Of a DNA stretch of 64,000 bases, positions 1 through 12,760 are shown one piece after another (the first letter of the stretch is position 1; each line of letters opens with the position of its first letter). This DNA comes from Locusta migratoria (taxonomy: Eukaryota > Arthropoda > Insecta > Orthoptera > Acrididae), in assembly GCA_026315105.1 (NCBI GenBank), contig CM048745.1, forward strand, positions 543,216,758 to 543,280,757, read 5' to 3'. The position numbers and the translations under genes were made by a program. The notes beneath the pieces are model-generated. The model saw nothing but the letters and a program-made list of their open reading frames with translations, did not search any database and was not told the origin of the DNA.

Positions 1-388
1 TACAAAAATACTGTATGAGTGTGGACCGGGCTGACAGTACGTACTATTGAACAGCGCTGTGTCGACCACTAAAGATGTTTTCGCTATACAGAGAAGTCAA
101 CAATTGCGTGGAATGCTCTGAGGGACAATCATTGCATTGAGTTTGACGAACAAAATATATCCATCATACAAGTAATTTCTAGGATATCTTAAGTAAAGAG
201 GCAATCGATATTAAACTAAGTACCAAAACTCTTAATAAAGACGGCGGTTTTCAGCGAAGCGTAGCTTGAGACCAGGCAATCGGAAGGTTGAAGCTGGTAT
301 ATTATCATATAAGTACCAGCGTCGTCACAGGAAGCGGCATAGCTATATAAGGACGACAGCAGCAAGTATTCGCCCGTCAGCACTGGAC
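1..388. other. Non-coding DNA, nothing recognised
   Basis: AT-rich sequence at the left edge with no exon, tRNA or repeat that I can name. It is probably part of the last intron of the esterase gene. Confidence 0.5.
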
Positions 389-588
389 AATGGCCGCGGT
401 GGAATGGCCGAGCACTCAAAGTTGCCTTGCTGAGAAATGTGCGGTTGCTCGCCGTCTGCGGTTCGAGTTCTTCCTCGTGTATGGATATGCGTGCTGTGCT
501 GAGCATAAGTTTAAGTTAGTGTAAGTAGTTTGTAAGCCTCGGGAGTGATAAGCGCAGCGGTTAAGTCTCTTAGATTTACAAACATTGA
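389..588 (+). repeat. Divergent tRNA-headed SINE
   Basis: Begins GGCCGCGGTGGAATGGCCGAG (box A-like), has GCGGTTCGAGTTC (box B-like), then the core shared with the other SINEs here: GTAAGTAGTTTGTAAGCC, a 'gggactgatga'-like block, and an ACAAACATT-type 3' end. It is old: box B and the core both carry changes. Confidence 0.7.
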
Positions 589-591
589 CCG

Positions 592-1753
592 AGGAGATCT
601 TGGCCAAATGTTCGTGGATTTCAAACCACCTGACGCGGCTGGTAGCCCGAGAGAATTTTGTCTACATAAGAATACTTACTAAAATTAAAAGTTGGTAAAT
701 GACAAGGCTGACAATGTAGATGGTCCAACGGCCAGTTCACTTATAAAATGCAGGGCGGTAGAAACAATCTAATGTCCTGTGTCAAGGTTGTGGCTATCAT
801 CTATAAACGGAAATGATTCACTGAATTAAAAAAAAAAAATACCACCAAGGCCAAGAAACAGAAGGCATACCAGAAGGTTAGCACAGCACATAGCCATGTA
901 AGTGAGCCACAGTAAGAAAGGGCCTTACTGTACACGGCGAGAAGCAAAGCGAACGGCGTCCAGCTACAGAGCGAGACGTCAGACCTCCTTTAGATGTAGA
1001 CCGGGCCCTGTTGGTTAGACAACAAAACAGGTGGAGCCTCAAAAACATTGATACATATATAGCTCTTGGTGTTCTTCTTTAAGACGTGCAACGAAGTTTC
1101 GTATGTTCTGATCACCGTGTCGTCTGTTTCCAAAATAAGTTCAAGGTAATAATTACGGACCAATAAATTGCTAATTTTAGGAAAGAATAAGAAGAAAAGT
1201 CTCGCATTGCATAGTATTATGTGTATTCATTTATAATACTCAAAACTCAAACAAAATACAAGCTTCCTAGGGTTTTATATTTGCGGACGGAGAAGTTGGT
1301 ACTGCTTCCTCCCACAAATCCCCTAAAACCTCCACATCCTTGCACGAGGTGCCGTACTTGCAGTCCAAGTCTTTATGGAAAGCATAGAGTTCTCACTAAC
1401 CTGTTGTCTTCTATAGTTGTGTCCCCAGCGCAGAAGACAGCATACAGGTCGTTGGTTCTTGTACAGCATACAAGTGGGGCTAAAATAAGTTCTGTAGAAT
1501 GGAAGCATAAGAAGCGACTCGTAAGATTTTTAATTGTCAGGGATGCCATTTATTAAGTAAATAATTAAATATGAACAACTTTTGTTAATACGACACGGCC
1601 TATGCTGCCCGTAGTTCATGTTGAGACCTCGACTGTTATTACAATTATACAAATATTTACTCACATAGCCTGTCCTTGAGAGATATTTATTACAAATTCT
1701 CAGCTCTGAATAATTAATATTTAGTATATAATAAACAAAACTAATTTCAAAAG
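592..1753. other. Non-coding, no gene seen
   Basis: Contains an A-run near 827-839 and otherwise mixed AT-rich sequence. The short open frames at 1221-1556 lack splice, codon or domain support. Confidence 0.5.
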
Positions 1754-1763
1754 AAATCACGTG

Positions 1764-1966
1764 CTGGTCGCGGTGGCCGAGGGGACTGAGGCGCTCCAGT
1801 CACGGTCTGCACGGCCACTACGGTCGGGGATTCGAATCCCCCCTCGGGCATGGATATTTGTGCCGTCCTTAGGATTAGCTAGTTCGTAACTAGTTTGTAA
1901 GTTTAGGGACTGATGACCCCGTAGTTAAGTCCCATAGACTATACAAACATTTGAACTTTTTTTTTT
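1764..1966 (+). repeat. SINE, main family, with 10-bp target duplication
   Basis: tRNA-derived (class II, Leu/Ser-like) element with box A GGTGGCCGAGGGG and box B GGGGATTCGAATCCCCC, then the core GGGACTGATGACCCCGTAG and 3' end ACAAACATTTGAAC followed by a T-run. AAATCACGTG flanks both sides (1754-1763 and 1967-1976). The exact duplication and well-kept boxes suggest a fairly recent insertion. Confidence 0.93.
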
Positions 1967-1976
1967 AAATCACGTG

Positions 1977-3288
1977 ACGTGAAATGCAGCAGCCAATACG
2001 AGGAGAGCACTAGTAACATAGGCGGGCTTTCCCATGGGAACCAGCACCTACTGTGCCATATGCTACTGCTCCCCACCCCACATTTCAACATATGCTGCAC
2101 TTCTGTCTTTCTTCCGCGTTTAAGACACGTACGATGCTAGCAAAGAAACGGCCAGCGGCCAGAAATATGAAGTGGCCACAGGCCAGGAATATCACAAAAT
2201 GAAGTACTATGAATTGAAATACAACTACAGTATGAAGTAAGAAGCGTTTTGTATAACAGTGACTGTGACAACATAATAAAATGTGCAATATTAATATATT
2301 AATCAATAAAGCAGAATCTGCGAGAAAAGTTTGTGCGTCGGTAAGTCTAGTCGTAGTCGATAATTCACTGAAAATGGAAATTGTACTTCAGTGGGAGGTG
2401 GTATATCACAGAATTGTTGATATTTGTCCTTATTGTATCATAGGAATCAGTATTGGTAGTTTGTCAGATGAATTTACAACAATTGTTCTGAGTGTGTCGC
2501 TTCCACAGTAAAATGTTTGAATTTAAATATTGACTTTCCATTAAGTATTCATTACAGTTGTACCATCACAGTTTCAACGAACATTTTTACATCTGCACCG
2601 AAGTGATGACAATAACAAATACTAGGACGATTACGAACAAACCAGTGACAGACACATGAGTTTCTTCTCATGTTTCACTAAGTAGACAACAAATTTCCTG
2701 TCAGGGGTTGAATGGCATTATTGTATTTTATTTTTAATTAAACTGTGTACCACTTGGAACATCAAAGGAAGTACTGAATTTAATTAATGACAGGAGGAAA
2801 TATTTAAAATTGTATAAAAAAGAGATGAAATAACATAGAAACCTTCAGATATTTGGGTTGACCGGAAGTGCAAAATTTCGAACGTCAGGCTATAAGATTA
2901 CATATAATGTAGAGGAAAGGCGCCGAATGCAACAAAAATGAAGAATAGCAGCCATGTGGATACGAAGAGAAAATAATTTTAAGCAAAGAAGGGAAATATT
3001 AAAGATCGAAGTAATGAGGTGCTATTAAACGGACATGTACTTGAAATAAGATTAAGAGAGGTGGAAGATACGATAATATGTGAATAAACAGACAGAGCAC
3101 TGAAAGACTGAAGTCAAAACCAGCCCACTTGAGTACACGAGAATTGTCGAAATCCTTGAGAGGATCAGTTGTGAGTAAATTAATTTAGCTTGTGTGCAAC
3201 ATTCGTGAGACTGCAGAAATAAGTAATAATTCCACTTCCACAGAAAGCTGCAGGGGAATACGTATATACTTTGGCTGCATTGTACAGA
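1977..3288. other. Non-coding, no gene seen
   Basis: AT-rich with a purine-rich stretch near 2800-3120 that resembles decayed retrotransposon DNA but gives no readable domain. Confidence 0.45.
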
Positions 3289-3300
3289 ACGAATTAGAGT

Positions 3301-3503
3301 TCCAAAATGTTCAAATATTTGTAGAACTTATGGGACTTAACTACGGGGTCATCAGTCCCTAAGCTTACAAACTACTTATGAACTAGCTAAGACTAAGGTC
3401 GGCACAAATATCCATGCCCGAAGGGGGATTCGAACCCACGATCGTAGTGGCCGTGCAGACCGTGACTGGAGCGCCTCAGTCCCCTCGGCCACCGCGGCCG
3501 GCA
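3301..3503 (-). repeat. SINE, main family, with 12-bp target duplication
   Basis: Same family, minus orientation, from AAATGTTCAAAT to CCGCGGCCGGC. Flanks ACGAATTAGAGT (3289-3300) and ACGTATTAGAGT (3504-3515) differ at one base. It sits upstream of the esterase last exon, probably in its intron. Confidence 0.93.
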
Positions 3504-3919
3504 ACGTATTAGAGTGTATGGTGGAATAAATGATGTCTAAAATAGAAACCATGCATTTCCGGATATAGATCTTTTCTGTTCCATATCCTATCCTTAGCTA
3601 GTTCCTAGAGTTTGTGCATGTTAGTTCCACACATAGAAAATTTGTAAAGTTGTGTTTGCGTGGATACTTGTGTGACATTATTCTTCTTTGTTGTGTCACG
3701 AGGGTATGAACAATAAATACTACGCTTCTTAACGACAAAACATTTAGATGGAACTGTATATACCATAACACGTTCAATGAAGTGCTCTTTTTAATCGATA
3801 GTCGTTGTAACCTTACTACTTTTGAATTGAGCTAATTTCGCTTGCTATATTAAAGCCATTTGTATCATATACGAGCATGCCAAGACATGTGATGTACAGC
3901 GATGTGTATGTGTCCGCAG

Positions 3920-4070
3920 GAACCCTACACCTGACGAAGTAGCAGACGTCGCCTGGCCTGCTTTTACAGAGGCCGCGCCCAACTACTTACACATCGCCAA
4001 CAGCGGACTCACCGTCAAGCAGAATCTATTCAAGAGCAGAATGGATTTTCTGGAGGGTATCTACAAATGA
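3920..4070 (+). CDS. Last coding exon of a carboxylesterase-family gene (partial)
   Basis: A TGTCCGCAG acceptor is followed by one base completing a codon, then 49 codons and TGA. The reading NPTPDEVADVAWPAFTEAA, then PNYLHIANSGLTVKQNL and RMDFLEGIYK matches the C-terminal pattern of insect carboxyl/choline esterases (NPTP, WP, PNYL, a K-N-L tail segment, then an aromatic-rich helix). Such enzymes hydrolyse carboxylic esters; substrate cannot be told because the catalytic Ser, Glu and His lie in exons I cannot find here. No preceding exon was recognised in 1-3900, so the last intron is probably over 3.9 kb. Composition is clearly GC-richer than the flanks. A possible AATAAA is near 4707. Confidence 0.85.
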
Positions 4071-5400
4071 TCATGCCCTCGATATTCCAGCATTTATTTT
4101 TGGCGATGGTAATACAATCTGGAGTCATACCTGTAAATGTAATCACAATACAAAAGGGTTCCGCGTGGTTACGTTGCTGTTATATTTTCTTATGAATCGT
4201 AATTGTACACTCTGAAATGTGGACTCATTTATGCCAGAAAGAAGCGATCCATAGATTGTTACTGTACTGAATGAAACTGAAGTCTCCTTATTGATGCATT
4301 AATATGTGAACAACTGTTAGCCAAATTACAGAGAAAAGAAACTTAATAACTGCTGACTGCTGAATTTGATTCATGTTCTTTATACAGAAAAGTAGGTCTG
4401 CAGCAAAAATGTCCTAAATAATTGTACATTCCTACGTAATATTTTTCCAAAGCAATTATTTGTAACGCAATTTGAAGGTATTAAGTACTACAGCTATGTG
4501 GAATTCAGTACACCATTACTAAACTTAATTCCGTTTCTTATTTTAGCTGAAAAACAAAACAGAACAAAGTAACATGAACAAAGTCACATTGGAACTACAG
4601 GAAAGGTAATACAATCTGCGTTAAAAGCGTCCATATCAATCACGCCTAAGACAAATATTTTAGTAAACGCATTGATTGTAATTAATTACTTTCAACATGT
4701 TCCAGAAATAAAGAATAACTGCATTAAAAAAAAAGAAACAAGTTAATTTTTGCATTGTACACACTTCCCTCCCGTTTCATTAAGGAACAACAGTTGCCAC
4801 AGGACTTCATTTATATATGAAACTACCAGTGCCAGCACGTTGTTTAGAATATTCATTATCACAGTATCTTTCCAGTTTATATTACAAATGCTTCAGAAAA
4901 CCATTGTTCAATTCGTTTGTACTTATCTGATGGCATGTTCACGACATAGAACAAACACACATTTTAGAGGCAGTAGTCTTACATACGGCCAACTCTAAAC
5001 ATTGCTGAACATAGCTCTATTAAATTAATAAGAGTGTCTCAAACAGTTTTAGAAGCGAACTACGCGACCATGTGCATCACAACGTGAGGAATAACACAAT
5101 ACGCTACGGCGAACAATTATGAATCTGTGCTTTAATTCTTGCACTATTTATGGCAGTTGTTAACTACTGATATGGCACTTTTAAACACTAGATTACCATT
5201 CATCGTACTAAGAACTACGTGTATTTGTTAATTCTTCAATGCGTCATTGCTTTGAAATGAGAACGGTAAAGTTATAATAAGACAATCATAAAATATAGCA
5301 AGATAGATGGCTTATGTCAGAGAGAGATCTGGGCGAGGAATCTCAAGTGATATTTCCGAAAGCCTGGGTAAAATAAATGCATAAATAAATAAAATCAAGT
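4071..5400. other. Esterase 3' flank and AT-rich DNA
   Basis: Presumed 3' UTR and downstream DNA of the esterase gene. AATAAA near 4707 and the A-run near 4726-4738 are the only signals noticed. Nothing else is recognised. Confidence 0.45.
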
Positions 5401-5960
5401 CACATTGTCAAATAACAGTTAATTTTGCAAATATCTCTGTAATGCTGCGAGTTATGAAAAAACAAAGAGGCAAAGTTGTAGAAAATTGTTTCCTCTACAA
5501 ACTCGTTTAATCAGTTTTCGTGTCAGATGAACGGTTTATTTGTAGTTAAATTTCCTGTCGTCAGAAGGCCATCCCAAACGGCCTTTTTTCAGTGTTACTA
5601 ATCTATTTTTTGTTGGAAATCTTTGAAAAAAAACGGTGGTTATGGTCGCTGGTGGCCAGCAACTATGTTTTTTAAAATTTGGTGCCGATTGGTCTAACGG
5701 CGCGACCTAAGGAGTGGAAACACTTTACAGACAGACAGACAGACGGAAATCGTCAAATTGCCGTTATTTTTGCAAATGTCTGAAACGAAGAGAGATATGA
5801 AAAACCATAAGAAAGCAAAGTTGTAGATAATTTTCCCCTCTACAAGTTAGTTTACTCAATTTTCGTATCAGATGAACAGTTAAGGCGCTATTTTCCTTTA
5901 AATTTAGAACTGTCAAAAGGCGATCGCAAAGGCCCCGTTTTAGTGTTACTACCGTAACCT
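5400..5960. repeat. Two diverged tandem copies of one unknown repeat
   Basis: About 5410-5610 and 5750-5950 share the same order of landmarks: TTTTGCAAAT, a TATGAAAAA block, GCAAAGTTGTAGA, CCTCTACAA, CGT-TCAGATGAACGGT-like, AATTT and CAGTGTTACTA-like blocks. They are about 340 bp apart and clearly diverged. No open frame is conserved between them. Confidence 0.6.
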
Positions 5961-6855
5961 CAAGTGGACCAAAATAGTGCCACGATCTTGAAACGGGTTT
6001 CTGCAAAGACTGATTAATGCGACAATTGAAACTTCTAACAGCGGATTTAGAGAGCAAACTAAAGGTCCCAGCTTTGCTCCAAGGCAAAAGGTGCTCTCGT
6101 AAGTACCAGGAGAGCCTGAGCCCAAGGATATACACCACGGTGATTAGATCCACGATCACCTATGGGGCGGTCGTGCGGTGGAAGAAGGTGGAACAGCAGG
6201 TTGCTGCTAAGGAGCTTGGTAAGGTGCAGAGACTAGCCTGCTTAGCCATAACAGGTGGAATTAGCAGCACACCAACTGCTGGGATGGAAACTATGCTGTA
6301 TATGACCCCATTACACCTTTGGGTCAAGATGGAGGCAGCGGCTGGTGCATACAGACTCAAAACTGGCAACAACTGGAACTCTTTGGGATATCCAGAATCA
6401 CACACTACAATAGTGAGGTAAATATAGGAAAGGTTGGGGAAATGCCAGCCGACTATATTATAACCCCATACTGCTTCAACAAGCCTTTCAATATAACAAT
6501 TGGAAGTAGGGAGCAGTGGGCGAAAATAGTTCGACACCGTACGGGGGATATTGTCTGGTTCACTGACGGGTCAAAATCAGACAAAGGCGTTGGGGTCAGG
6601 GTATACGGGGTGCATCCAAGATTGGCGGGCGTCATCTCTCTAGGGAAACTGGTCTTAGTATTCCAGGCCGAAATCACTGCCACCAGGGCATGTGTGGAGG
6701 AGAATTTGCGTAGGTGCTACAAAGATCATACCATCTATATCTATTCAGACAGCCAGGCAGCCCTGAGATCACTGGCAGCTCCTGCAACAAGGTCTAAAAT
6801 TGTTGCAGAATATCACAGGGATCTGGTGGAGCTAGGTGCGAGCGTGAAGGTCGGG
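5960..6855 (+). pseudogene. LINE ORF2 3' part: RT C-terminus and start of RNase H (broken)
   Basis: Non-LTR retrotransposon remnant. From 6017 the reading has SPRIYTTVIRSTITYGAVVRW and KVQRLACLAITGG, typical of the thumb/C-terminal region after LINE reverse transcriptases. After a frameshift near 6319-6420 it continues with RNase H: VWFTDGSK (Asp), FQAEITATRAC (Glu) and YIYSDSQAALRSL (Asp). RNase H places it with I/LOA-like clades, tentatively. The reading stops at VKVG where a 1.5-kb insertion begins, and resumes at 8360. The reverse transcriptase catalytic core is missing, so this is a 5'-truncated dead copy. Confidence 0.85.
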
Positions 6856-6856
6856 G

Positions 6857-8359
6857 TGAGAGTTTAAAATTGGGAAAGATTAATTTTGAAAACTCACAAC
6901 CACCAACTGGGAACCAAATTCCTAAACATGCAAAAACACTGGAACTGTCATTGCGACTGTTTGACTCGTTTTCTAGGGGATGATATCACACGTTCGCAGC
7001 TTTCCTTCCCTGCATATGATTAACAAAACAAATTCATAATAAAATCAAGTTCATGAGAGAAAAGGGTGTACTAACTTCTATTTTTGAAAACACGTGAAAG
7101 TTCACTTTATGTTGTTTATTTCACAATATTAGAACCCTGTGGCTGATACGTCTGTACGTCGACACATTTATCAAATAAAGTTATAGCTCGTGAGCCCCCA
7201 GACAAAATGAATATTTGTCACAAATTGTTTTCACACCATGTGGCTGTCTCAAACACCGTTTATGTTCGTGCCTATGCGACGACACGTGTTACATTAATAA
7301 AACACAGTCACTTTAATTCATTTCGATGCACACCTTGTTCCACCGGCTAAATATTCACAAACACACAGTAGCACTCGATTCAACTTGGTGCAGTCTACGA
7401 CGAGCAACCACACGTGGCGATTGCCACACACAAGTCTAACGTCTCCCCCTCGAGAGCCACATGCCGACTGATGCAGAGCGACGCCGCCCGGCCAGCTACC
7501 CCACTCGTTCCCGACTCGTCACTTGCTGCCCTCGCGTGCGCGCGCACGCGCCAAAAGCTCAACTGCCGGGGTTTTTTCCCCTACGTCACCAAATTCCCCA
7601 TGTGAGCTGTTCTAACCGATATGTCAACGTACAGCGCTCAGCCAATACATTTCTAAAACTTCACTTAAAATCAAAATAATTACATTACACATTAAACAAA
7701 TATCTTCTTACGTTTTTATATTCGTATAAACATCCTTTGTACTATTTATTATAATCGTGCAATTTCTTATATCACAGATAAGTGATTTAACTGAATATTT
7801 CAAGGTAAACAAGATTAATTGAAAATAAAATGAGAAATAGTTAATATATTATTTTTATAAACAAATATTGCCATGCTAGTTGTGTAACTGTCTTGTCTTC
7901 GTTGGTAATTTATTAGTTTTCATTGTCAATTAAACATATTACGCCAGATGTGACTGTATCAGCTAATGTATTGTTTATTTATCAACAGGCTATTTTGTAA
8001 TGAGGGCCTTAAAGGTTCCTTACTGCATCGTATTACTTCAAATGCCAGTAGTATTAGAATATTTTATTCACGCTGTGCGAAAATCTTAAGCTGGAACAAG
8101 CCACCAACGTCGGCCTGCTCGCTGGCCTCCCGTCAGCTACAAGCACACAGCAAATCTCAACGTGGAGAATTTCTACCTATGGCCTAACTATAAATGTTGT
8201 CACCCAACTGTGTACATATATTGCTACCATAATTAATAAGATTAAAATTGTGTAACATTTAGTGCATTGGTATGGTCAATGTTTGCAGTGAACTTCATAC
8301 TGTTTAATTATCAAATGCTATTAATTACCAGTATTTCTATTGGGCGGTAATCTTACATA
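6857..8359. mobile_element. 1.5-kb insertion inside the LINE, possible solo LTR
   Basis: It splits the RNase H frame exactly between GTCGGGG and GGGGAAAGC, so GGGG is the apparent 4-bp target duplication (6853-6856, 8360-8363). It begins TGAGAGTTTAAAATT and ends AATCTTACATA, i.e. TG...CA within two bases of the edge, which suggests a long solo LTR. A GC-rich block at 7440-7580 and TATAAAT near 8191 are inside. No gag, pol or env reading was seen. Nature tentative; the fact of insertion is secure. Confidence 0.65.
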
Positions 8360-9010
8360 GGGGAAAGCAATAGTCTAAACCTATTGTGGGTCCCTGGCCA
8401 CTCGGGGATCAGTGGCAACGAACATGCCGACAGATTAGCCAGGATGGGGGCAGAGACTCCATTAATTGGACCGGAACCTGTCCTGACAATCACCAAGGCA
8501 ATGATCAAATTGGAGCTACGTAACTGGCTCAGGAGACAGCATGTAGAATACTGGACCAAAGTCTACCAACAAAAACATGGCAAGGTAATGATGCCAAAGC
8601 CATGTTTTAAAAGAAGATCTGCAATCCTGGGCCTGAACAGGAGAGAGATTAGACTCATGGTTGGATTGCTGACAGACGATGGGAAGTTCAAAAAACACCT
8701 ACATACAATGGGAATAACAGAAGAGGACCCTAAATGTAGGATCTGTGATGACGGTGATGAAACTACATCACATCTAATCTTCGAATGCATTGCATTGGAG
8801 AATAAAAGGCACAGAATATTTGGGACAACCAGACCCGAAGAAATTGTGTCTAATACAGAACTGGTAAAGGGACTCCTTGCACAGTTCAAGGGCATTGGTT
8901 GGCTTTACTAGGGGCTTTAAAGGGGGCGATATCGCACAATAAACTTAGTTTCGGTGTGGGCAGTGGCGGGTTGGACAAAGACTGTTTTGACTTCCCTGAA
9001 AAAATTAAAT
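8360..9010 (+). pseudogene. LINE ORF2 end: RNase H C-terminus, zinc motif and 3' UTR
   Basis: Continues the frame broken at 6855: SLNLLWVPGHSGISGNEHAD supplies the His and last Asp of RNase H. The tail has CRICDDGDETTSHLIFEC, a C-x2-C...H...C zinc-knuckle-like motif common at LINE ORF2 ends. The frame runs open to a TAG at 8909-8911, then a short 3' UTR with GGGGGCGATATCGC and AATAAA near 8938. It is uninterrupted over about 180 codons, so the LINE is not very old. Confidence 0.87.
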
Positions 9011-12000
9011 CAAAGATCCCAGCAGCTTTCCACCGAAGCACGTAAGTTTCAGTAGGTTTACATACGTTTTACGTTTCTCGTTTTTGTACTCCAGAAAGGT
9101 GGAAAGGTGTCAACAGCTGTAATGTGTTTCCCGCCTTCCAAGAACTTCTGATGGTAATGAAGACAAAAGTACATACAAATCTGCTAAGTCAAGTTTTCGA
9201 GCTTGATTCATGATATATCATTCCATAAGCTAGTGGTAAGGCAAAGCTAAAGAATGCACTCAGATAGCAATATATTGAACATCTATTGCACACTTGTATG
9301 TTCTATTTACTTAATTTTTTGGTTCGTTAAATACTGGAACTTTTTTGGCATAGCGAAGGTGTATTTGTTTTTCGGTTTACTATTTTGTTCGAGTTATTGG
9401 GTAAAGCTGTAGTACATCTTTTTGTAGAAAACGAACGGCCTTGCAATGTTAAGCTTCAATAACTTATATGTCACGATATACATAGTACAGAAAATATCTG
9501 TTGCGGCGAAATCCACGTTTTCTTAGCCTTAGCGGGCATCACACAGAGCAACTCTTTAAACCAAGCGGTGACAGGTACGGCGGAAAGGCCAGTTCAGCGA
9601 CTTGCGAAACAGCCTGTGCCTTTACCTGAGTGACCCAGATTTCTCCAACTGTCTACACATTCCATCTTCTCACAAATGTGTATCCTCGCGTCAGAAACAC
9701 GTCTTCAACATGGATCATGTTTCACTTCCCTTCGGTCATATGTAAACCTTGTGAACTATGTATGACACCAAGTACAGTTTCAGCACTCATCATTGTATGG
9801 TTCCTGCATCATAGTGTGTGTCTATAAAGGTTTTACTGAGTTGTTTCACGCAAAATGTAAGGCAGTTGGGTTGCTCAGTTCTGCCACCTCGAAATTCGCA
9901 AACTGTACGACCCACTAGTTACACATTCAACAATGTGTTGGGATGTCAGTGGAATATCAATCGATCCAGTACGCCTTTGGCGTGGAATAACGAATGTCCG
10001 GGAATATTTTTAGTTGACAGAGTATGTTCTAGCCGTTCGAAACCGCATGTTGTGTATCCTAAACGAAGCATCTAATGTTTTCCTATAAATAGCGAACAAT
10101 TGTATCCTACACAAAATTTTTCCCAAATTCCTTAAAAAAATAATAAAATAAAATAAAAAAGGAATTTCAAAATGTCTCATTTCTCTATAGGTTTTGACTG
10201 TACAATGCATGTGTCGTTTCGTAAGTTTTGTGACAGTGAATGACATAGTTTACGATGTACATTAGTTATATATTTATTGTAGATATATATTCGTCATTAT
10301 AACATGGTTATTATTGGTGCTTGAATAGAAAACAGTGGAACAAAAAGTAAGTACAAAATATATCCATTGAGTGGGAATCGATATTCAGTCATACACGTTC
10401 AAGATTCTCGGGAAACCAAGTTGTCGCACGTTACGTTAACGACAATAGACATAAAACTCTTACCTACAACCAGTGCAGACGACGTTAGTATCCTTTAATT
10501 GAAAGTTGGTGATGTCGTCTGTTTGGATCACTTTGTTATAACTAATAATTCAGTTAACAGAATATTAAAATATAATTTTCTAAATTATACAGTTAATATA
10601 TGTCACAATATTAGAAAGTAGAAATCTAATATATGGTATATAACAATATAAAAAGGCATTTCCATTGATTTACACTGGTAAAAAAAGAAAAAGAAAATTT
10701 AGTCTTTTATTTTTACAAAAAACTTTTTAAAGGCGTTTTACTGCAGACTATACTACAATAAACTGAAAAACCATAGTCTGTCTTTAAAGTGTCCGAAAAC
10801 ATTTCTGAAACTACTAGTCACATTTCCAAAACGGTTTTTACAGGAAACATCAGAGTTGTTTGGAGCAGCGTACAGTTATTATTGTTTCGTCAAAATCGAG
10901 ACGTGGTATTAGTACACATTATAATTTAAAAAGTTTAATTGCAAATGCTGACTCTTTCAATAGAACTACGCTAAACTTCCAATCTACTCGACTGATTCTT
11001 TGGTGTTTCCACGGATAACGTGAGCATACCTTTAGGCAACATAAAGGAATTATTTGATCAACATGAAACGACAGAAACTAAAATATCGTAATTAAATCTT
11101 TTAACTCTAAAACCTCTTTGTCTGCTAGAAAAAAAATTAAAAGTTATATTCCCTTGGGATTTTCAGAGGTAAAATGTAGGGTCAATGTACTGGGAAATAG
11201 GACGAAGAAAACAAAAGGTATTGTAATGTATAATTTTTTCTCTTTACTTTTAAGATTTTAGGAGTGTACTCTATTTAGTGGTAGGGCATGATACAACAAA
11301 GAACCAATAACTGGTGTTGTTTCCTATATTAGCTTAAAATCCTTCATGGGCGTATATTGGGGTGTTTTGTTTGTGCGACAGAATTAGATGCCACAATATT
11401 ATCTTTACGGATACAAAATGATAATGTATTTACTGGACCACAATATACAAATTTATTTGTTTCGCTTTTTGTATTAAAACTTGATAACCTTTATTTCTTT
11501 GTTTAGATGGCATTTATTTATTTACTTTTATTGTTGCCCAGGAAAAATTAATTTATTGACTAAGTGAGATAACGGTTTAGTTTCTACCGATTAATGTACT
11601 GAACTGATAAAAGCAACAGTTTGCGGAAGCACTTCTTAACTTCCGTTACGAATAGCGGGCGTATTGCTAGTAAATAACACAGTTGTTATCAGTCAACTTC
11701 AGACCATTCTGAAAACTAAAGTGGTGCAGCATCCATTACAGTATGACAGGTAAGTTCATAAAACGTTAAAAATTGAAGTATAACACACGGACTTCGTGCC
11801 ATGAAATAAATATTATTAAAACAGTGCCTCAATTGGTCAGTTATACGTAAGCCTTTACATGTTTTCATTAGAAGAGGGTAAACAATTAATGGATTAAAAC
11901 ACATAAAGCTTATATAGCATATTTCATTAATCATGTTAAAATGCAAAACTAATATAGAAGTACATAAAATAAAGCCACAAGATATACGAGGAGGCATATG

Positions 12001-12760
12001 TATCTGATAATAATTAAAAGTGACAATAATAAGAGCGTAATTTCGTTCCTAAGCTTTAGTAATTATACTTGTTATGTGAAAGGTGTTGTCGTAATTGGCG
12101 AAACTGTTCCATCAGTTCTAATCAGTGCTTCGTCAGTGTTCAATTGTCAGCGTCAATGCCAGTGTTTTGTGTTCATTGTTCCAGTTTTAAGCTGTCAGCC
12201 ACCGCTGAACAGGGTGAATATTCGATTTGCCATGTGATTTTAAGTGTGTGCTCTCGTTATCGTCGTACGTCCTGAAATGAATGTCTTTTAATCTCCATGA
12301 ATTTTTAACACCGCATAATATGTATCTTACCCAGATGTTCCTGAATTTTTTTCCGGTTACTTCTGGTTTAAATGATAGTTTATTACATCTGTAATAGATC
12401 GTTCAAATGTCGCAACATTGATTTTACACGAATTACACCCTTAATCTCGGCATAATAGGCTGTTCTTCCCGAATGAAGTAAAAATAAAAGCACTAATATT
12501 ACTTGTTAGATACAATATTTTAATGGTAAAACCATCCATATGTTTCTGAATAATAAAAGTAAAATTGATCTGTAAGTACTTACATGCCGAAAATCATGAG
12601 TTAACTGATATGTTGCTTCTGAATCCCTATCTTCGAAGGTGACTAACGTAGAATAACGTGCTAAAACAATGATTGTTAGTATTTGCATGTCAAAGATCGA
12701 CATTCAAATGATAGTCGGATGTTGGAGAAAGTGTTTTGTGCCAAAAGGAAACAATTTACT
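9010..12760. other. AT-rich non-coding DNA, nothing recognised
   Basis: 3.7 kb with no exon, RNA gene or nameable repeat. Short open frames at 9630-10246 and 11716-12275 show no codon, domain or splice support. Confidence 0.5.

Noticed and set aside
1764..1966. CTGATGA in the SINE core as a hammerhead
   Set aside because: The GGGACTGATGACCCC string of every main-family SINE lacks a following stem II and GAAA, so it is not a ribozyme core.
7414..7679. GC-rich open frames as an exon
   Set aside because: They lie inside the 1.5-kb insertion, overlap in two frames and show no domain or splice context.
6856..8359. Spliceosomal intron in the LINE
   Set aside because: The edges can be read as GT...AG, but a retrotransposed LINE copy should have lost an intron, and the GGGG duplication with TG...CA-like ends fits an insertion better.
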